This document shows, in pieces, positions 1 to 8,768 of a DNA stretch of 64,000 bases. Under the pieces are notes generated by a model. That model was not told the DNA's origin. It was given only the letters and a program-made list of their open reading frames with translations, and made no database searches. Each line of letters opens with the position of its first letter. The first letter of the stretch is position 1. The translations under genes were made by a program, and so were the position numbers. This DNA is from an uncultured Alistipes sp. (lineage in GTDB: Bacteria > Bacteroidota > Bacteroidia > Bacteroidales > Rikenellaceae), in the NCBI GenBank assembly GCA_944321965.1, contig CALUNH010000002.1, positions 62,001-126,000 on the forward strand, written 5' to 3'.

Positions 1-1461
1 CTCGCGGATCAGCGCGATGAGCCGGTCGAGCGCCTCCTCCTGCGGAATGTTGCGCGCAACGACCTCGCGACCCTTGTAAAGCGTAATGCGTCCGGGGGCT
101 GCACCCACGTAACCGTAGTCGGCATCGGCCATCTCCCCAGGGCCGTTCACGATGCAGCCCATCACCCCGATGCGGAGGTTTTTCAGATGCGACGTGCGGG
201 ACTTGATGTCGGCCAGCGTCTTTTCGATGTCGTAGAGCGTCCGCCCGCACGAGGGGCAGGCGATATATTCGGTATGCGAGAAGCGCACGCGCGCAGCCTG
301 CAGGATCATCAGCTCCACGTCGCGGATCGCCGCCGCGGAGTGGCCCGGAGCGTCGATCCAAAGCCCGTCGGCCAGCCCGTCCAGCAGCAGCGGACCCAGG
401 TCGGCGGCCGCCTTTACGGCCACGGCCTCCAGCGTCGGCTCCTCGTAGCGGCGTTTCACAATCACCGGGCAATCGGGCGTGTCGAGATTCAGGATCGCGG
501 CGCGCAGTTCGGCTGTCGGATTCCCCGAAGCGGATTCCAGAACGAGGAATCCGTCGTGCGGCTCGTCGTGCGTCACCGGCACGGTGACATGCGAACGGCG
601 CCGGTAGGCGGTCGGGGAGTAGCGTTCGGGGTGAAGGACCTCGAACTCACCGGGCCGCGAGGCGAAGTGCGCAACCAGCATCTGCGCCACGGGAATCTCA
701 TTTTCAGGCGCTTCGGTGAGCGACACGCGGATCGTATCGCCAATGCCGTCGGCCAGCAGCGCCCCGATGCCCACGGCGCTCTTCACGCGCCCTTCGAGGC
801 CGTTCCCGGCTTCGGTGACCCCGAGGTGGATCGGGTAGTGCATCCCCTCGGCATCCATCGCCCCGACCAGCAGCCGGTAGGCCGCCACCATCACGCGCGT
901 GTTGCTCGACTTCATCGAAACGACCACCTGGTCGAAATCCCGATCCCGGCAGATCCGCAAAAACTCCATCGCCGAGACGACCATCCCCTCGGGCGTATCG
1001 CCCCAACGGTCGAAAACACGCTTCGCAAGCGACCCGTGGTTCACCCCGATGCGCAGCGCAACTCCCCGCTCGCGGCACTGCTCGATCAGCGACTCGAACT
1101 CCCCGTGGTCGTTGCGGTAGTTGCCGGGGTTGATCCGCACCTTGTCGACATGTTTCGCGGCAATCGAAGCCACTTCGGGAACAAAGTGGATGTCGGCAAC
1201 CACGGCCGTCGCAAAACCGTCGGACCGCAGCGCCCGGACAATATTCGCCAGGTTCTCGCCCTCGCGCCGACCCTGGGCCGTCAGACGCACGATCTTCCCC
1301 CCGGCCCGGTCGATGCGCTCGATCTGGGCAACGCTCGCCGACGTGTCGTTCGTATCCGTATTGGTCATCGACTGCACGGCCACCGGGCGGTCGCCGCCAA
1401 TCGTCACACGCCCGATCCGCACCTCGCACGTCGGGCGTCGTCTGAATGTCGTCAAATCCAT
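1..1461 (-). CDS. ispG: 4-hydroxy-3-methylbut-2-enyl diphosphate synthase (IspG/GcpE), 3' end cut by window
   Basis: This enzyme makes HMBPP from MEcPP in the non-mevalonate isoprenoid pathway, using a [4Fe-4S] cluster. From ATG 1461 about 487 codons are visible. The TIM-barrel part contains AVQSMTNTDT near the N-terminus and the segment around KVRINPGNY. A family-typical insertion follows, and then the C-terminal cluster domain with IACPSCGRT and MGCIVNGPGE, which carry the iron-sulfur cysteines. The frame is still open at base 1, so the stop is missing, but the position of the cluster domain suggests only a short tail is lost. The gene is divergent from recG. The next MEP enzyme, IspH, lies at 37.8 kb in the same window. 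The function is secure from the motifs. Confidence 0.95.
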   Translation of the reverse strand, partial: MDLTTFRRRPTCEVRIGRVTIGGDRPVAVQSMTNTDTNDTSASVAQIERIDRAGGKIVRLTAQGRREGENLANIVRALRSDGFATAVVADIHFVPEVASIAAKHVDKVRINPGNYRNDHGEFESLIEQCRERGVALRIGVNHGSLAKRVFDRWGDTPEGMVVSAMEFLRICRDRDFDQVVVSMKSSNTRVMVAAYRLLVGAMDAEGMHYPIHLGVTEAGNGLEGRVKSAVGIGALLADGIGDTIRVSLTEAPENEIPVAQMLVAHFASRPGEFEVLHPERYSPTAYRRRSHVTVPVTHDEPHDGFLVLESASGNPTAELRAAILNLDTPDCPVIVKRRYEEPTLEAVAVKAAADLGPLLLDGLADGLWIDAPGHSAAAIRDVELMILQAARVRFSHTEYIACPSCGRTLYDIEKTLADIKSRTSHLKNLRIGVMGCIVNGPGEMADADYGYVGAAPGRITLYKGREVVARNIPQEEALDRLIALIRE

Positions 1462-1479
1462 TTCCTGCGCAGTTTTCGA

Positions 1480-1508
1480 CAAAGATAGTACAAATTTAAC
1501 TATCTTTG
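1480..1508. promoter_or_regulatory. Back-to-back -7 boxes in an inverted repeat (ispG / recG side)
   Basis: CAAAGATAGT at 1480-1489 and ACTATCTTTG at 1499-1508 form a perfect 10-bp inverted repeat around a 9-base centre. Each arm contains the Bacteroidetes -7 consensus TATCTTTG, one facing ispG and one facing recG. No convincing -33 element is seen for either. The leftward box lies about 20 bases before the ispG ATG. Confidence 0.5.
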
Positions 1509-1559
1509 TAGAATACAGGATGCGGTTCGGCCGAGTCAAACCTGAAAACTTCGTTTTCG

Positions 1560-1591
1560 TTTGCCTCTGCACTCACCTTTCATTATCTTTG
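1560..1591 (+). promoter_or_regulatory. recG promoter (TTTG-20-TATCTTTG)
   Basis: TTTG at 1560-1563, a 20-bp spacer and TATCTTTG at 1584-1591 match the Bacteroidetes sigma-ABfr consensus exactly. Transcription would start around 1596-1598, on top of the GTG used by recG, so a leaderless mRNA is likely. Confidence 0.7.
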
Positions 1592-1596
1592 TCTTC

Positions 1597-3708
1597 GTGG
1601 AGATACTCGACAATGACATAAAGTACGTCGCCGGGGTCGGAGAGGCCCGGGCCCGGCTCCTCGACCGCGAACTCGGAATTCGGACCGTGGGCGACCTGCT
1701 CTCCCACTACCCCTTCCGGTACATCGACCGAACGCGAATCTACCGCATCGCGGAGATCACCGATACGGCCGGGCTTACCTATGTCCAGTTCCGGGCCCGC
1801 GTCACCGGCGTATTCTATGCCGGAACCGGTCGGAAACGCAGATTCTCCGTCCAGGTCCAGGACCCCTCGGGATCCGCGGAACTCATCTGGTTCCAGGGAA
1901 TCAAGTGGATCGAGAAAAAAGTCGAGGTCGGACGCGAATACCTCGTCTTCGGCCGCCCGAACTTCTTCCGCGGCGAACTCTCCATCGCACACCCCGAACT
2001 GGAAACCGTCGAACAGGCCCTCTCCCGCAAACCCGAAAGCGGTATGCAGGGAATATACCCCTCGACCGAAAAACTGAGCAACGTCCTCGGAACCAAGGGC
2101 ATGTATCAGATCATCTGCAACGCCTGGGCCCTGGCCCGCGACCGCATCTCCGATCCGCTGCCGGAGGCCCTGCGCGCCCGGTACGGGCTGGTTTCACGGC
2201 GCGAAGCGCTCTACAACATCCACTTCCCGCAGTCGCAGGAGGCCCTCCGGCAGGCCCAGTACCGGCTCAAATTCGAAGAGTTGTTAGGCGTCCAGCTCAA
2301 CATCCAGCAGCGGAGATCGGCCCGGCTCTCGAAAAGCGACGGATTCCTCTTCCCCAAGGTCGGAGGCGTCTTCAACACCTTCTACCACGAAAAACTCCCA
2401 TTCCCCCTGACCGGCGCCCAGAAGCGCGTGATCCGCGAAATCCGCAAGGATACCGTCTCGGGATTCCAGATGAACCGCCTGCTGCAGGGTGACGTCGGAA
2501 GCGGAAAAACCCTCGTGGCCCTGATGTCCATGCTGCTGGCCGTCGACAACGGATACCAGGCCTGCATGATGGCCCCCACCGAGATCCTCGCCCGCCAGCA
2601 CTTTGCGACCATTTGCAGGATGCTCGACGGAATGCCGGTCCGGGTCGCCATCCTCACCGGCGCCTCGAAAACCCGCGAGCGCCGAGAAGCCCTCAATGGA
2701 ATCGCCTCGGGCGAAGTCGACATCCTGATCGGCACCCATGCGCTGATCGAGGACCGCGTGCAGTTCGCAAACCTCGGGTTCGTCGTCATCGACGAGCAGC
2801 ACCGTTTCGGCGTCGAACAGCGCGCCCGCCTCTGGACCAAAAACGCACAGCCCCCCCATATCCTCGTCATGACCGCTACGCCCATCCCCCGCACGCTGGC
2901 CATGACCCTCTACGGCGATCTCGACGTCTCGGTCATCGACGAACTCCCGCCCGGACGCCGCCCGATCAAGACCTACCACTATACGGATGCCGCCCGGCTG
3001 AAACTCTTCGGATTCATGCGTCAGGAGATTGCCAAAGGCCGGCAGGTCTATGTCGTCTACCCGCTCATCAAGGAGTCCGAAGCCATGGACTACAAGGACC
3101 TTACGGACGGTTACGAGGCCATTTCGCGCGACTTCCCCCTGCCGCAGTACGTCACGGCCATCTGCCACGGCAAAATGAAACCCGCCGACAAGGAGGAGTC
3201 CATGCGCCAGTTCAAGCAGGGCGAAGCGCAGATCCTCGTCGCAACCTCCGTCATCGAGGTCGGCGTCGACGTCCCCAACGCCACCGTCATGGTCATCGAA
3301 TCCGCCGAACGGTTCGGACTCTCCCAGCTCCACCAGCTGCGAGGGCGCGTCGGACGGGGCGGAGAACAGTCCTACTGCATCCTCATGTCCGGCGAAAAAC
3401 TGTCCCGAGAATCCCGCGCCCGGCTCGACGCCATGTGCGAAACAAACGACGGATTCCGGCTCGCGGAACTCGACCTCAAACTGCGCGGTGCCGGAGACAT
3501 CAACGGAACCCTCCAAAGCGGCATGGCATTCGATTTGAAGATCGCAAGCCCTACGGCCGACGTGCAGATCCTCACCGTCTCGCGAGATGCCGCCGCCGAG
3601 ATCCTCGCCGAAGACCCTCCACTCGCCCTGCCACAAAACCGCGGGCTGGAAATGCTCCGCAGACGCTACTCGGGACGCGAAGAGATCGATTTTTCCCGTA
3701 TCTCGTAA
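1597..3708 (+). CDS. recG: ATP-dependent DNA helicase RecG
   Basis: RecG is a monomeric superfamily 2 translocase that remodels stalled replication forks and Holliday junctions. The product from GTG 1597 is 703 aa, normal for the family. The N-terminus (DIKYVAGVGEARARLL) and the wedge/OB region come first. Then come Walker A GDVGSGKT, the DEAH-type box VVIDEQHRF, TATPIPRTLAMTLYGD and the helicase C motif LHQLRGRVGRGG. I chose GTG because family members begin close to the DIKY segment; an in-frame TTG at 1561 would add 12 residues but lies upstream of the predicted transcription start. It is divergent from ispG and is followed by a DUF3108 gene after 46 bases. Confidence 0.96.
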   Translation: MEILDNDIKYVAGVGEARARLLDRELGIRTVGDLLSHYPFRYIDRTRIYRIAEITDTAGLTYVQFRARVTGVFYAGTGRKRRFSVQVQDPSGSAELIWFQGIKWIEKKVEVGREYLVFGRPNFFRGELSIAHPELETVEQALSRKPESGMQGIYPSTEKLSNVLGTKGMYQIICNAWALARDRISDPLPEALRARYGLVSRREALYNIHFPQSQEALRQAQYRLKFEELLGVQLNIQQRRSARLSKSDGFLFPKVGGVFNTFYHEKLPFPLTGAQKRVIREIRKDTVSGFQMNRLLQGDVGSGKTLVALMSMLLAVDNGYQACMMAPTEILARQHFATICRMLDGMPVRVAILTGASKTRERREALNGIASGEVDILIGTHALIEDRVQFANLGFVVIDEQHRFGVEQRARLWTKNAQPPHILVMTATPIPRTLAMTLYGDLDVSVIDELPPGRRPIKTYHYTDAARLKLFGFMRQEIAKGRQVYVVYPLIKESEAMDYKDLTDGYEAISRDFPLPQYVTAICHGKMKPADKEESMRQFKQGEAQILVATSVIEVGVDVPNATVMVIESAERFGLSQLHQLRGRVGRGGEQSYCILMSGEKLSRESRARLDAMCETNDGFRLAELDLKLRGAGDINGTLQSGMAFDLKIASPTADVQILTVSRDAAAEILAEDPPLALPQNRGLEMLRRRYSGREEIDFSRIS

Positions 3709-3754
3709 TATAAAACCCCAAAAAATCGTTAACCTGAAAAACAAAACTTCCCCG

Positions 3755-4552
3755 ATGAAACGGTTCCTTCTCGCCATACTCCTCCTTGCAGCGGCCTCGC
3801 CCGCCGCCGCACAACTCTACCATCCGGGCGAACAACTCTTCTACCGCGTCAGCTACAAGGCCAAGATGTTCCCAAACACCGAGGTCGGAGCCGTCGAAAT
3901 ATGCACCTACGAAGAGCAAATCGATGGAAAAGCAAAATACCGCGTCGAAGGTATCGGACGAACCCTGCCTACCTATCGCTGGTTCTACAACCTCGAAGAC
4001 ATATACCGCGTCTGGATCGATCCCGAGATCCTGCGCCCCGTCCGCTTCGTAAGCGATATCCACGAAGGAGACTACACCTTCGAAAGCTCCTACTCATACA
4101 TCTGGCCCGACTCCACGATCCATACCCGCTGGCGAAGCCGACAGAGACCTTTCCAGGAAAAACAGATGAAACTGACGGCCGAAAGCATGGATCCCATCTC
4201 GCTCTTCTTCACGCTCAGATCCGCCGAAGCCGAAGACTTCATCGTCGGGGAACCCGCAACCCTCCAGATGGTCCTGCAGGATACCATCAAACTCATCAGA
4301 TACCGATATCTCGGACGCGAAAACAAGAAAATCAGAAACATAGGACGATTCCGAACCCTGAAGTTCGAATGCCAGCTGGGGACCACCGAAGGTTATTCGT
4401 TTACCGACGGAACCATCTTCACGCTCTGGATCTCCGACGACGACAACAAAATCCCGCTCTACATCGAGTCGCCCGTCAAAATCGGAAGCATTCAGGCCTA
4501 CATTTCCGGATACAAGGGCCTGAAATACCCCCTCGACAGCCGGATCAAATAA
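3755..4552 (+). CDS. DUF3108 family exported protein
   Basis: A 265-aa protein that begins with a clear signal peptide (MKRFLLAILLLAAASPAAAQ), so it is secreted to the periplasm or surface. The rest matches the pattern of Bacteroidetes DUF3108 proteins: a beta-rich domain starting near YHPGEQLFYRVSYKAKMF and ending near SGYKGLKYPLD. Its biochemical role is unknown. ATG 3755 is chosen because it directly precedes the signal peptide. The gene lies 46 bases after recG and ends in a terminator at 4573-4631, so it is the last gene of a recG transcript or a short unit of its own. Confidence 0.8.
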   Translation: MKRFLLAILLLAAASPAAAQLYHPGEQLFYRVSYKAKMFPNTEVGAVEICTYEEQIDGKAKYRVEGIGRTLPTYRWFYNLEDIYRVWIDPEILRPVRFVSDIHEGDYTFESSYSYIWPDSTIHTRWRSRQRPFQEKQMKLTAESMDPISLFFTLRSAEAEDFIVGEPATLQMVLQDTIKLIRYRYLGRENKKIRNIGRFRTLKFECQLGTTEGYSFTDGTIFTLWISDDDNKIPLYIESPVKIGSIQAYISGYKGLKYPLDSRIK

Positions 4553-4572
4553 GCCGCCGGACTCCCCCCCAG

Positions 4573-4631
4573 AAACCGGAATTCCGCTCTCCGAAAACTA
4601 TGTCGGATGTCCGGCTTCGAAATTCCGGTTT
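4573..4631 (+). terminator. Rho-independent terminator after the DUF3108 gene
   Basis: AAACCGGAATT (4573-4583) pairs with AATTCCGGTTT (4621-4631), and T residues continue to 4635. The 37-base loop holds a small inner hairpin TCCGA/TCGGA. Confidence 0.7.
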
Positions 4632-4637
4632 TTTTCC

Positions 4638-4645
4638 TATCTTTG
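4638..4645 (+). promoter_or_regulatory. -7 box (TATCTTTG) for the coiled-coil gene
   Basis: TATCTTTG sits directly behind the preceding terminator and about 100 bases before ATG 4749. The -33 element is not obvious. Confidence 0.5.
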
Positions 4646-4748
4646 CCCAAAATAAACCCGGTCGGAGGCTACGCCCCGGCGGCCCCGGAGACAACAAACT
4701 CCGCCCCACCCGCCGATACGCCCCCGCACCGCCAAAACAAACCCCTCT

Positions 4749-5684
4749 ATGGAAAACAAACAGGGTTACGATCCTGCGGAGTTCGAAGACGACGACTTCT
4801 CGACCCCGCAGCCCGATGCCGGAAAATCCATCCGCGGATACCGGATCGTCATCATCATCCTTTCGGTCATCCTGGTGGCAATCTCTGCGCTCTACTTCAG
4901 CATCCACCACCAGCAGATGCTCGACAACGAACTCCTGAAGGCCGACCGGGACTCGATTCAGAACGATCTCGGACGACTCATGACCGATTACGACAACCTC
5001 CAGATCTCTAACGACTCCATCTCACGAGGTCTCGACATCGAGCGCGAACGCGCCGATTCGCTCATGACCCGGCTCAAAAAGGAGCGCTCCTGGAACCTCG
5101 CGAAAATCAAACAGTATGAAAAGGAGGTCGGAACCCTGAGATCCATCATGAAGGGATATGTCCGGCAGATCGACTCCCTCAATACGCTCAACAAACAGCT
5201 CATCAAGGAGAACGTAGGATACCGCAAGGAGATCTCCTCGGCCAAGCTGCGGGCCGAAATGGCCGAAGAAAAAGCCGCCGAACTCGACAACAAGGTCAAG
5301 GTCGGCGCCGTGCTCCGCGCCCGCGACATCCGACTCGCCGGACTCAACGACCGCGGAAATCCCGTGTCGAGAATCAAAAACGCATCCCGGCTCCGGGTCG
5401 ACTTCGTGCTCTCGGCCAACGAACTGGCCACCCCAGGAAACAAGGCCATCTACATGCGGATCACATCCCCGGACGGATATGTGCTCACGACCGAACAGAT
5501 GCCGACCTTCGAATTCGAGGGTGAACGCCTGAGCTATTCCGCCATGCGTGAGGTCGATTACCAGAATCAGGACCTCGAAGTCGGCATCTACTTCAACTCC
5601 TCGGGATTCGCACCCGGAACCTACTCGATCGAACTCTACTGCGAAGGCCGGCTGATCGGCCAGACCCAGGTGGTGATGAAGTAA
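4749..5684 (+). CDS. Single-pass membrane protein with periplasmic coiled coil, function unknown
   Basis: A 311-aa protein I cannot assign to a named family. Residues 1-28 are acidic and cytoplasmic in character. Residues 29-51 (RIVIIILSVILVAISALYF) form one transmembrane helix. Residues about 55-175 have heptad-like charge patterns with many D, E, K and L residues, so a long coiled coil is likely. The C-terminal part (about 180-311) looks like a beta-sandwich, with segments such as RLRVDFVLSANELATPGNKA and GTYSIELYCEGRLIGQTQ. It probably projects into the periplasm as a scaffold. It lies 14 bases before the phosphoethanolamine transferase gene, which suggests co-transcription and an envelope role. 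Confidence 0.75.
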   Translation: MENKQGYDPAEFEDDDFSTPQPDAGKSIRGYRIVIIILSVILVAISALYFSIHHQQMLDNELLKADRDSIQNDLGRLMTDYDNLQISNDSISRGLDIERERADSLMTRLKKERSWNLAKIKQYEKEVGTLRSIMKGYVRQIDSLNTLNKQLIKENVGYRKEISSAKLRAEMAEEKAAELDNKVKVGAVLRARDIRLAGLNDRGNPVSRIKNASRLRVDFVLSANELATPGNKAIYMRITSPDGYVLTTEQMPTFEFEGERLSYSAMREVDYQNQDLEVGIYFNSSGFAPGTYSIELYCEGRLIGQTQVVMK

Positions 5685-5698
5685 CCCCCGCTGCCGAC

Positions 5699-7516
5699 AT
5701 GGAATCCCTCAAACGCTGGTGCTATCGGCCCGGAATGGCCGGTAGCACTTTTTCACGACTGCTGAAACCCATCGGAGAACATCCCGGATTCTTCCTCTTC
5801 GCAGCGATCGTCCCCACGTTCCCCGACATCCTCTATGCCGTCAGCCGCGAAATGACCTTCTTCGTCTGGAGAAATCTCATCCTCGCGCTGCTCCTATCCC
5901 TCTTCCGCGCCTATCTCCTTACCCTCCCGCTGTGCCTGCAACGGCACCGCCATGCAAACGGGGGGGGGTCCACGGCCTGGCAAATCATCCGGACCGGATA
6001 CATCTCAGCCATCCTGCTGATTCTCGGCGTGGCATCCTATGCCGAAAGTTTCCTCCAGATACACTTCGGAACACTCTGCTCCGCATCGGTCCTGCAGGTC
6101 CTCTGGGAAACCAATGCGCAGGAGAGCTCCGAATTCCTCAAAACATACTGCGCATCCACCTCCTTCATCCTGCTGACCATCTTCTTCGCGCTGATCGTCG
6201 CCGGATATGTCGTGCTGCGAAAACATGCCCCGAAATTCAGATTCCGGAACCGCGCAGTACGCACCACGCTGGCCATCCTCCTCCTTATCGGACTCGGAAT
6301 CTCCGTCAGCCGAATCCAGATCTTCTGCAAACTCCTCCTCGCCGAGCACGATACCCCGGCCATCGAAGCCCCGAGCACCCCGATCTCGACCTTCGAACGA
6401 ATCCATACCGCCCTCGCCGCAAACAACTTCTCGCCCGAACGCGCCGAACGGCTCCTGCAGATCCTCGATTCGGCCCGCGTGGAGGGATGTTCGTTCCGGT
6501 CGCCCTGCATCGTCGTCGTCATCGGAGAGTCGTTCAACAAACACCATTCGAGCCTCTACGGATACCCGCTGGAGACCAATCCCCGCATGGAGGAGCGCCG
6601 CAACCGGGGCGAACTGTTCGTCTTCAACGATGTCATTTCCCCGGCCAACCTCACCACCTCGGTGCTGAACCAGATCTTCTCCCCCGCCAGCCTCGACGCC
6701 GGTGAACACTGGGACGAAAAACCCCTCTTCCCGGCCCTGTTCCGAAAGGCCGGATACGCCACCTACCACATGGACAACCAGGCCGCAGGTACGGTGACCA
6801 ATTTCCACGACCTCGGTTTGAAAAATCTCTTCAATTCCCGAAGCAACCCCCTGCTGTTTACCGCCGTCAACACCCTGCGCCACCCTTCGGACCTCAACCT
6901 CATCGACGACTACGACCGAATCGTCCCGAAAACCGATTCCGCCGAGCTGACGATCTTCCACCTCATCGGACAACACCTCCACTACCGGGACCGGTTCCCC
7001 GCCGACGAGGCGCACTTCTCGCCCGAAGATTACGACCGCCCCGACCTGAATGCCCGGCAAAAACAGATTCTGGCCGACTACGACAACGCAACCCGTTACA
7101 ACGACCGCGTCGTGGATGCCATCCTGGAACACTTCGCCCGGCGGGACGCCATCGTCATCTACCTCTCGGACCACGGCGAGGAGATGTTCGACTACCGCGT
7201 CCATTTCGGCCGCACCTACACCCCGCTCACGGCCGGAATCTGCAAATACCAGTTCGAAATCCCCTTCCTGATCTGGATGTCCGACTCCTACCGCAGCAAC
7301 CATCCCGAAATCGTGGAACAGGTCGCCCGGGCCATCAACCGCCGCTTCTCCTCGGATGACCTGCCCCATCTGCTGATGGATCTGGCCGGAATCCAATGTC
7401 CGTGGTACGACCCCACGCGCAGCCTCGTCAACGACCGATTCGACAATACCCGCCCCAGGCCCCTGCTGCTCGGATACGAACCCGCCGGAGACTACGACGT
7501 GCTGATCCGGGAGTAG
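5699..7516 (+). CDS. Phosphoethanolamine transferase (EptA-like, alkaline phosphatase superfamily)
   Basis: This is a 605-aa inner-membrane enzyme predicted to move phosphoethanolamine from phosphatidylethanolamine to lipid A or another glycan on the periplasmic side. About five hydrophobic segments fill residues 1-215. The catalytic domain follows, with metal ligands in VVIGESFNKHHSSLYGYP, the predicted nucleophile Thr in ISPANLTTSVLNQ, and YLSDHGEEMFD near the C-terminus. The exact acceptor cannot be read from sequence. Nine consecutive G bases at 5960-5968 encode Gly88-Gly90 in the membrane region. A one-base slip there would truncate the protein early, so the gene may be phase-variable. 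It ends in the hairpin at 7551-7578. Confidence 0.88.
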   Translation: MESLKRWCYRPGMAGSTFSRLLKPIGEHPGFFLFAAIVPTFPDILYAVSREMTFFVWRNLILALLLSLFRAYLLTLPLCLQRHRHANGGGSTAWQIIRTGYISAILLILGVASYAESFLQIHFGTLCSASVLQVLWETNAQESSEFLKTYCASTSFILLTIFFALIVAGYVVLRKHAPKFRFRNRAVRTTLAILLLIGLGISVSRIQIFCKLLLAEHDTPAIEAPSTPISTFERIHTALAANNFSPERAERLLQILDSARVEGCSFRSPCIVVVIGESFNKHHSSLYGYPLETNPRMEERRNRGELFVFNDVISPANLTTSVLNQIFSPASLDAGEHWDEKPLFPALFRKAGYATYHMDNQAAGTVTNFHDLGLKNLFNSRSNPLLFTAVNTLRHPSDLNLIDDYDRIVPKTDSAELTIFHLIGQHLHYRDRFPADEAHFSPEDYDRPDLNARQKQILADYDNATRYNDRVVDAILEHFARRDAIVIYLSDHGEEMFDYRVHFGRTYTPLTAGICKYQFEIPFLIWMSDSYRSNHPEIVEQVARAINRRFSSDDLPHLLMDLAGIQCPWYDPTRSLVNDRFDNTRPRPLLLGYEPAGDYDVLIRE

Positions 7517-7550
7517 CCCGCCGGAATCATCCGGCGGCTGCCGACGAAAA

Positions 7551-7578
7551 ATCCCTGCCTCCTGAAGGTGGCAGGGAT
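7551..7578. terminator. Hairpin terminator between convergent genes
   Basis: ATCCCTGCC (7551-7559) pairs with GGCAGGGAT (7570-7578). In the leftward direction the stem is followed by TTTTTCG, making a good terminator for the SGNH hydrolase. Rightward the T-run is interrupted (TCTTCG). Confidence 0.75.
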
Positions 7579-7607
7579 TCTTCGTCACGGGCCAAAGGCC
7601 CCCCGGA

Positions 7608-8693
7608 TCAGCGAATGCCGCACTTCCGCAGCACCTTCAACAGTTCCGGCTGCAGATTCTGCGCCCAGCGCCAGTAACCCAGATCCGACGGATGGGTGCC
7701 GTCGGCCGAAGTGGCATGGTCGGTGCCCGTCAGATTCGCCTTGTCGATGAAGTAGATTCCGTCGAACTCCCGCATGGCCTGCGCCATCATCTCGCGCGCC
7801 GCAGCCTGCTTGGCCTCCTCCCGCGCCCGAACCGCAAGGTTGAAGTTGCAACTCTCCCGATAGATCGTCTGCACGAAAATCAACGGAGTCGTCGGCAGCT
7901 TCTCGCGGATTCGCGCAATGAAGGGGATCAGGCGCTCGCGGATCATCTTCGCATCCGGATTCGAAAACCCGTCGAAAACCATCGCGTCGGCATCCTTCAC
8001 ATCCCCCAGATAATCTGCAAAGTAGGGCTGGAGCTTGCAATTCCCGCTGCAGGCAATACTGCAGAAATAGAGACCCGTATTGCGCTCGATCTGCATCGGA
8101 TAGCTCATCCCTGCACGGCTCGTGCTCACGCCATGCGTGAAACTCGACCCGAAAATCACGATCTTGTGCCGGAAGGGATTCTCCAGAGGGGTGATCGAGG
8201 CGCCTTCGTCCACCCCGATCTGCAGAGACAGCAGCTCGCTGTAGTTCGGAAGGTACAACAGGCACTCCTTCTCCGAGGTGTCCATCCCGGAGATCAGCGT
8301 AAAGGACTTGCCCCGCTTCCCGGAGTCCCGCGATGCCGCATAAAGCCACTCCCCGTCCTGGCGGATATAAAGGTCGAAACCCTCCGAAGCCACCCGGGGC
8401 GTACTACCGCCCCGGTAGACGAACGACGAATAGTGCGGAAACAGATCCAGACGCGAAGTGTTGGTCCGGAAAACAATCGCAAGACCCGCCGAACAACGGA
8501 TCTGCTGGTTCTCGGTCGGCGTAAATCCCTTGTAGACCGCCGTGTCGATCCGATGGTAGGGATGCTCGGTGGGAAGGGCCTTGCCGATCAGCGTCAACTC
8601 CCCGGCATCCACAAACCGGACCTGAGCCCCGGCAAAACCACCCGTCAGCAATACGAAAATTCCTAATAACAGTTTCTTCATGACTCTTTTCAT
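7608..8693 (-). CDS. Exported SGNH/GDSL-type hydrolase
   Basis: A 361-aa protein with a signal peptide (KKLLLGIFVLLTGGFAGAQ). An N-terminal beta-rich part of about 160 residues precedes the SGNH domain. Block I is IFGSSFTHGVS with the likely nucleophile Ser, and block V is DGTHPSDLGY with the Asp/His pair. The likely reaction is removal of ester groups from glycans or other exported substrates. The start could be ATG 8693 or ATG 8681; the second sits directly before the signal peptide. The gene is downstream of the ROK kinase but a strong terminator separates them, so it is probably expressed from its own signal. Confidence 0.82.
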   Translation of the reverse strand: MKRVMKKLLLGIFVLLTGGFAGAQVRFVDAGELTLIGKALPTEHPYHRIDTAVYKGFTPTENQQIRCSAGLAIVFRTNTSRLDLFPHYSSFVYRGGSTPRVASEGFDLYIRQDGEWLYAASRDSGKRGKSFTLISGMDTSEKECLLYLPNYSELLSLQIGVDEGASITPLENPFRHKIVIFGSSFTHGVSTSRAGMSYPMQIERNTGLYFCSIACSGNCKLQPYFADYLGDVKDADAMVFDGFSNPDAKMIRERLIPFIARIREKLPTTPLIFVQTIYRESCNFNLAVRAREEAKQAAAREMMAQAMREFDGIYFIDKANLTGTDHATSADGTHPSDLGYWRWAQNLQPELLKVLRKCGIR

Positions 8694-8717
8694 GGGTTAT
8701 TCGTTGAAAATCCTTTC

Positions 8718-8746
8718 AAAAAGGGCGGAGTCCTCGGACTCCGCCC
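8718..8746 (-). terminator. Terminator after the ROK gene
   Basis: On the minus strand GGGCGGAGTCC pairs with GGACTCCGCCC (8746-8723), followed by TTTTTG. An 11-bp GC-rich stem with a U-run, placed 23 bases after the ROK stop. Confidence 0.85.
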
Positions 8747-8768
8747 GCAACTGCCGCCCGGCAGACGG

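Noticed and set aside
704-1429. 241-codon leftward frame overlapping ispG
   Set aside because: It lies in another frame of ispG, which carries clear family motifs to the window edge.
5932-6705. Alternative frame in the phosphoethanolamine transferase gene beyond the G9 tract
   Set aside because: It is Arg and Pro-rich mirror coding with no motifs. The main frame continues cleanly across the nine G.
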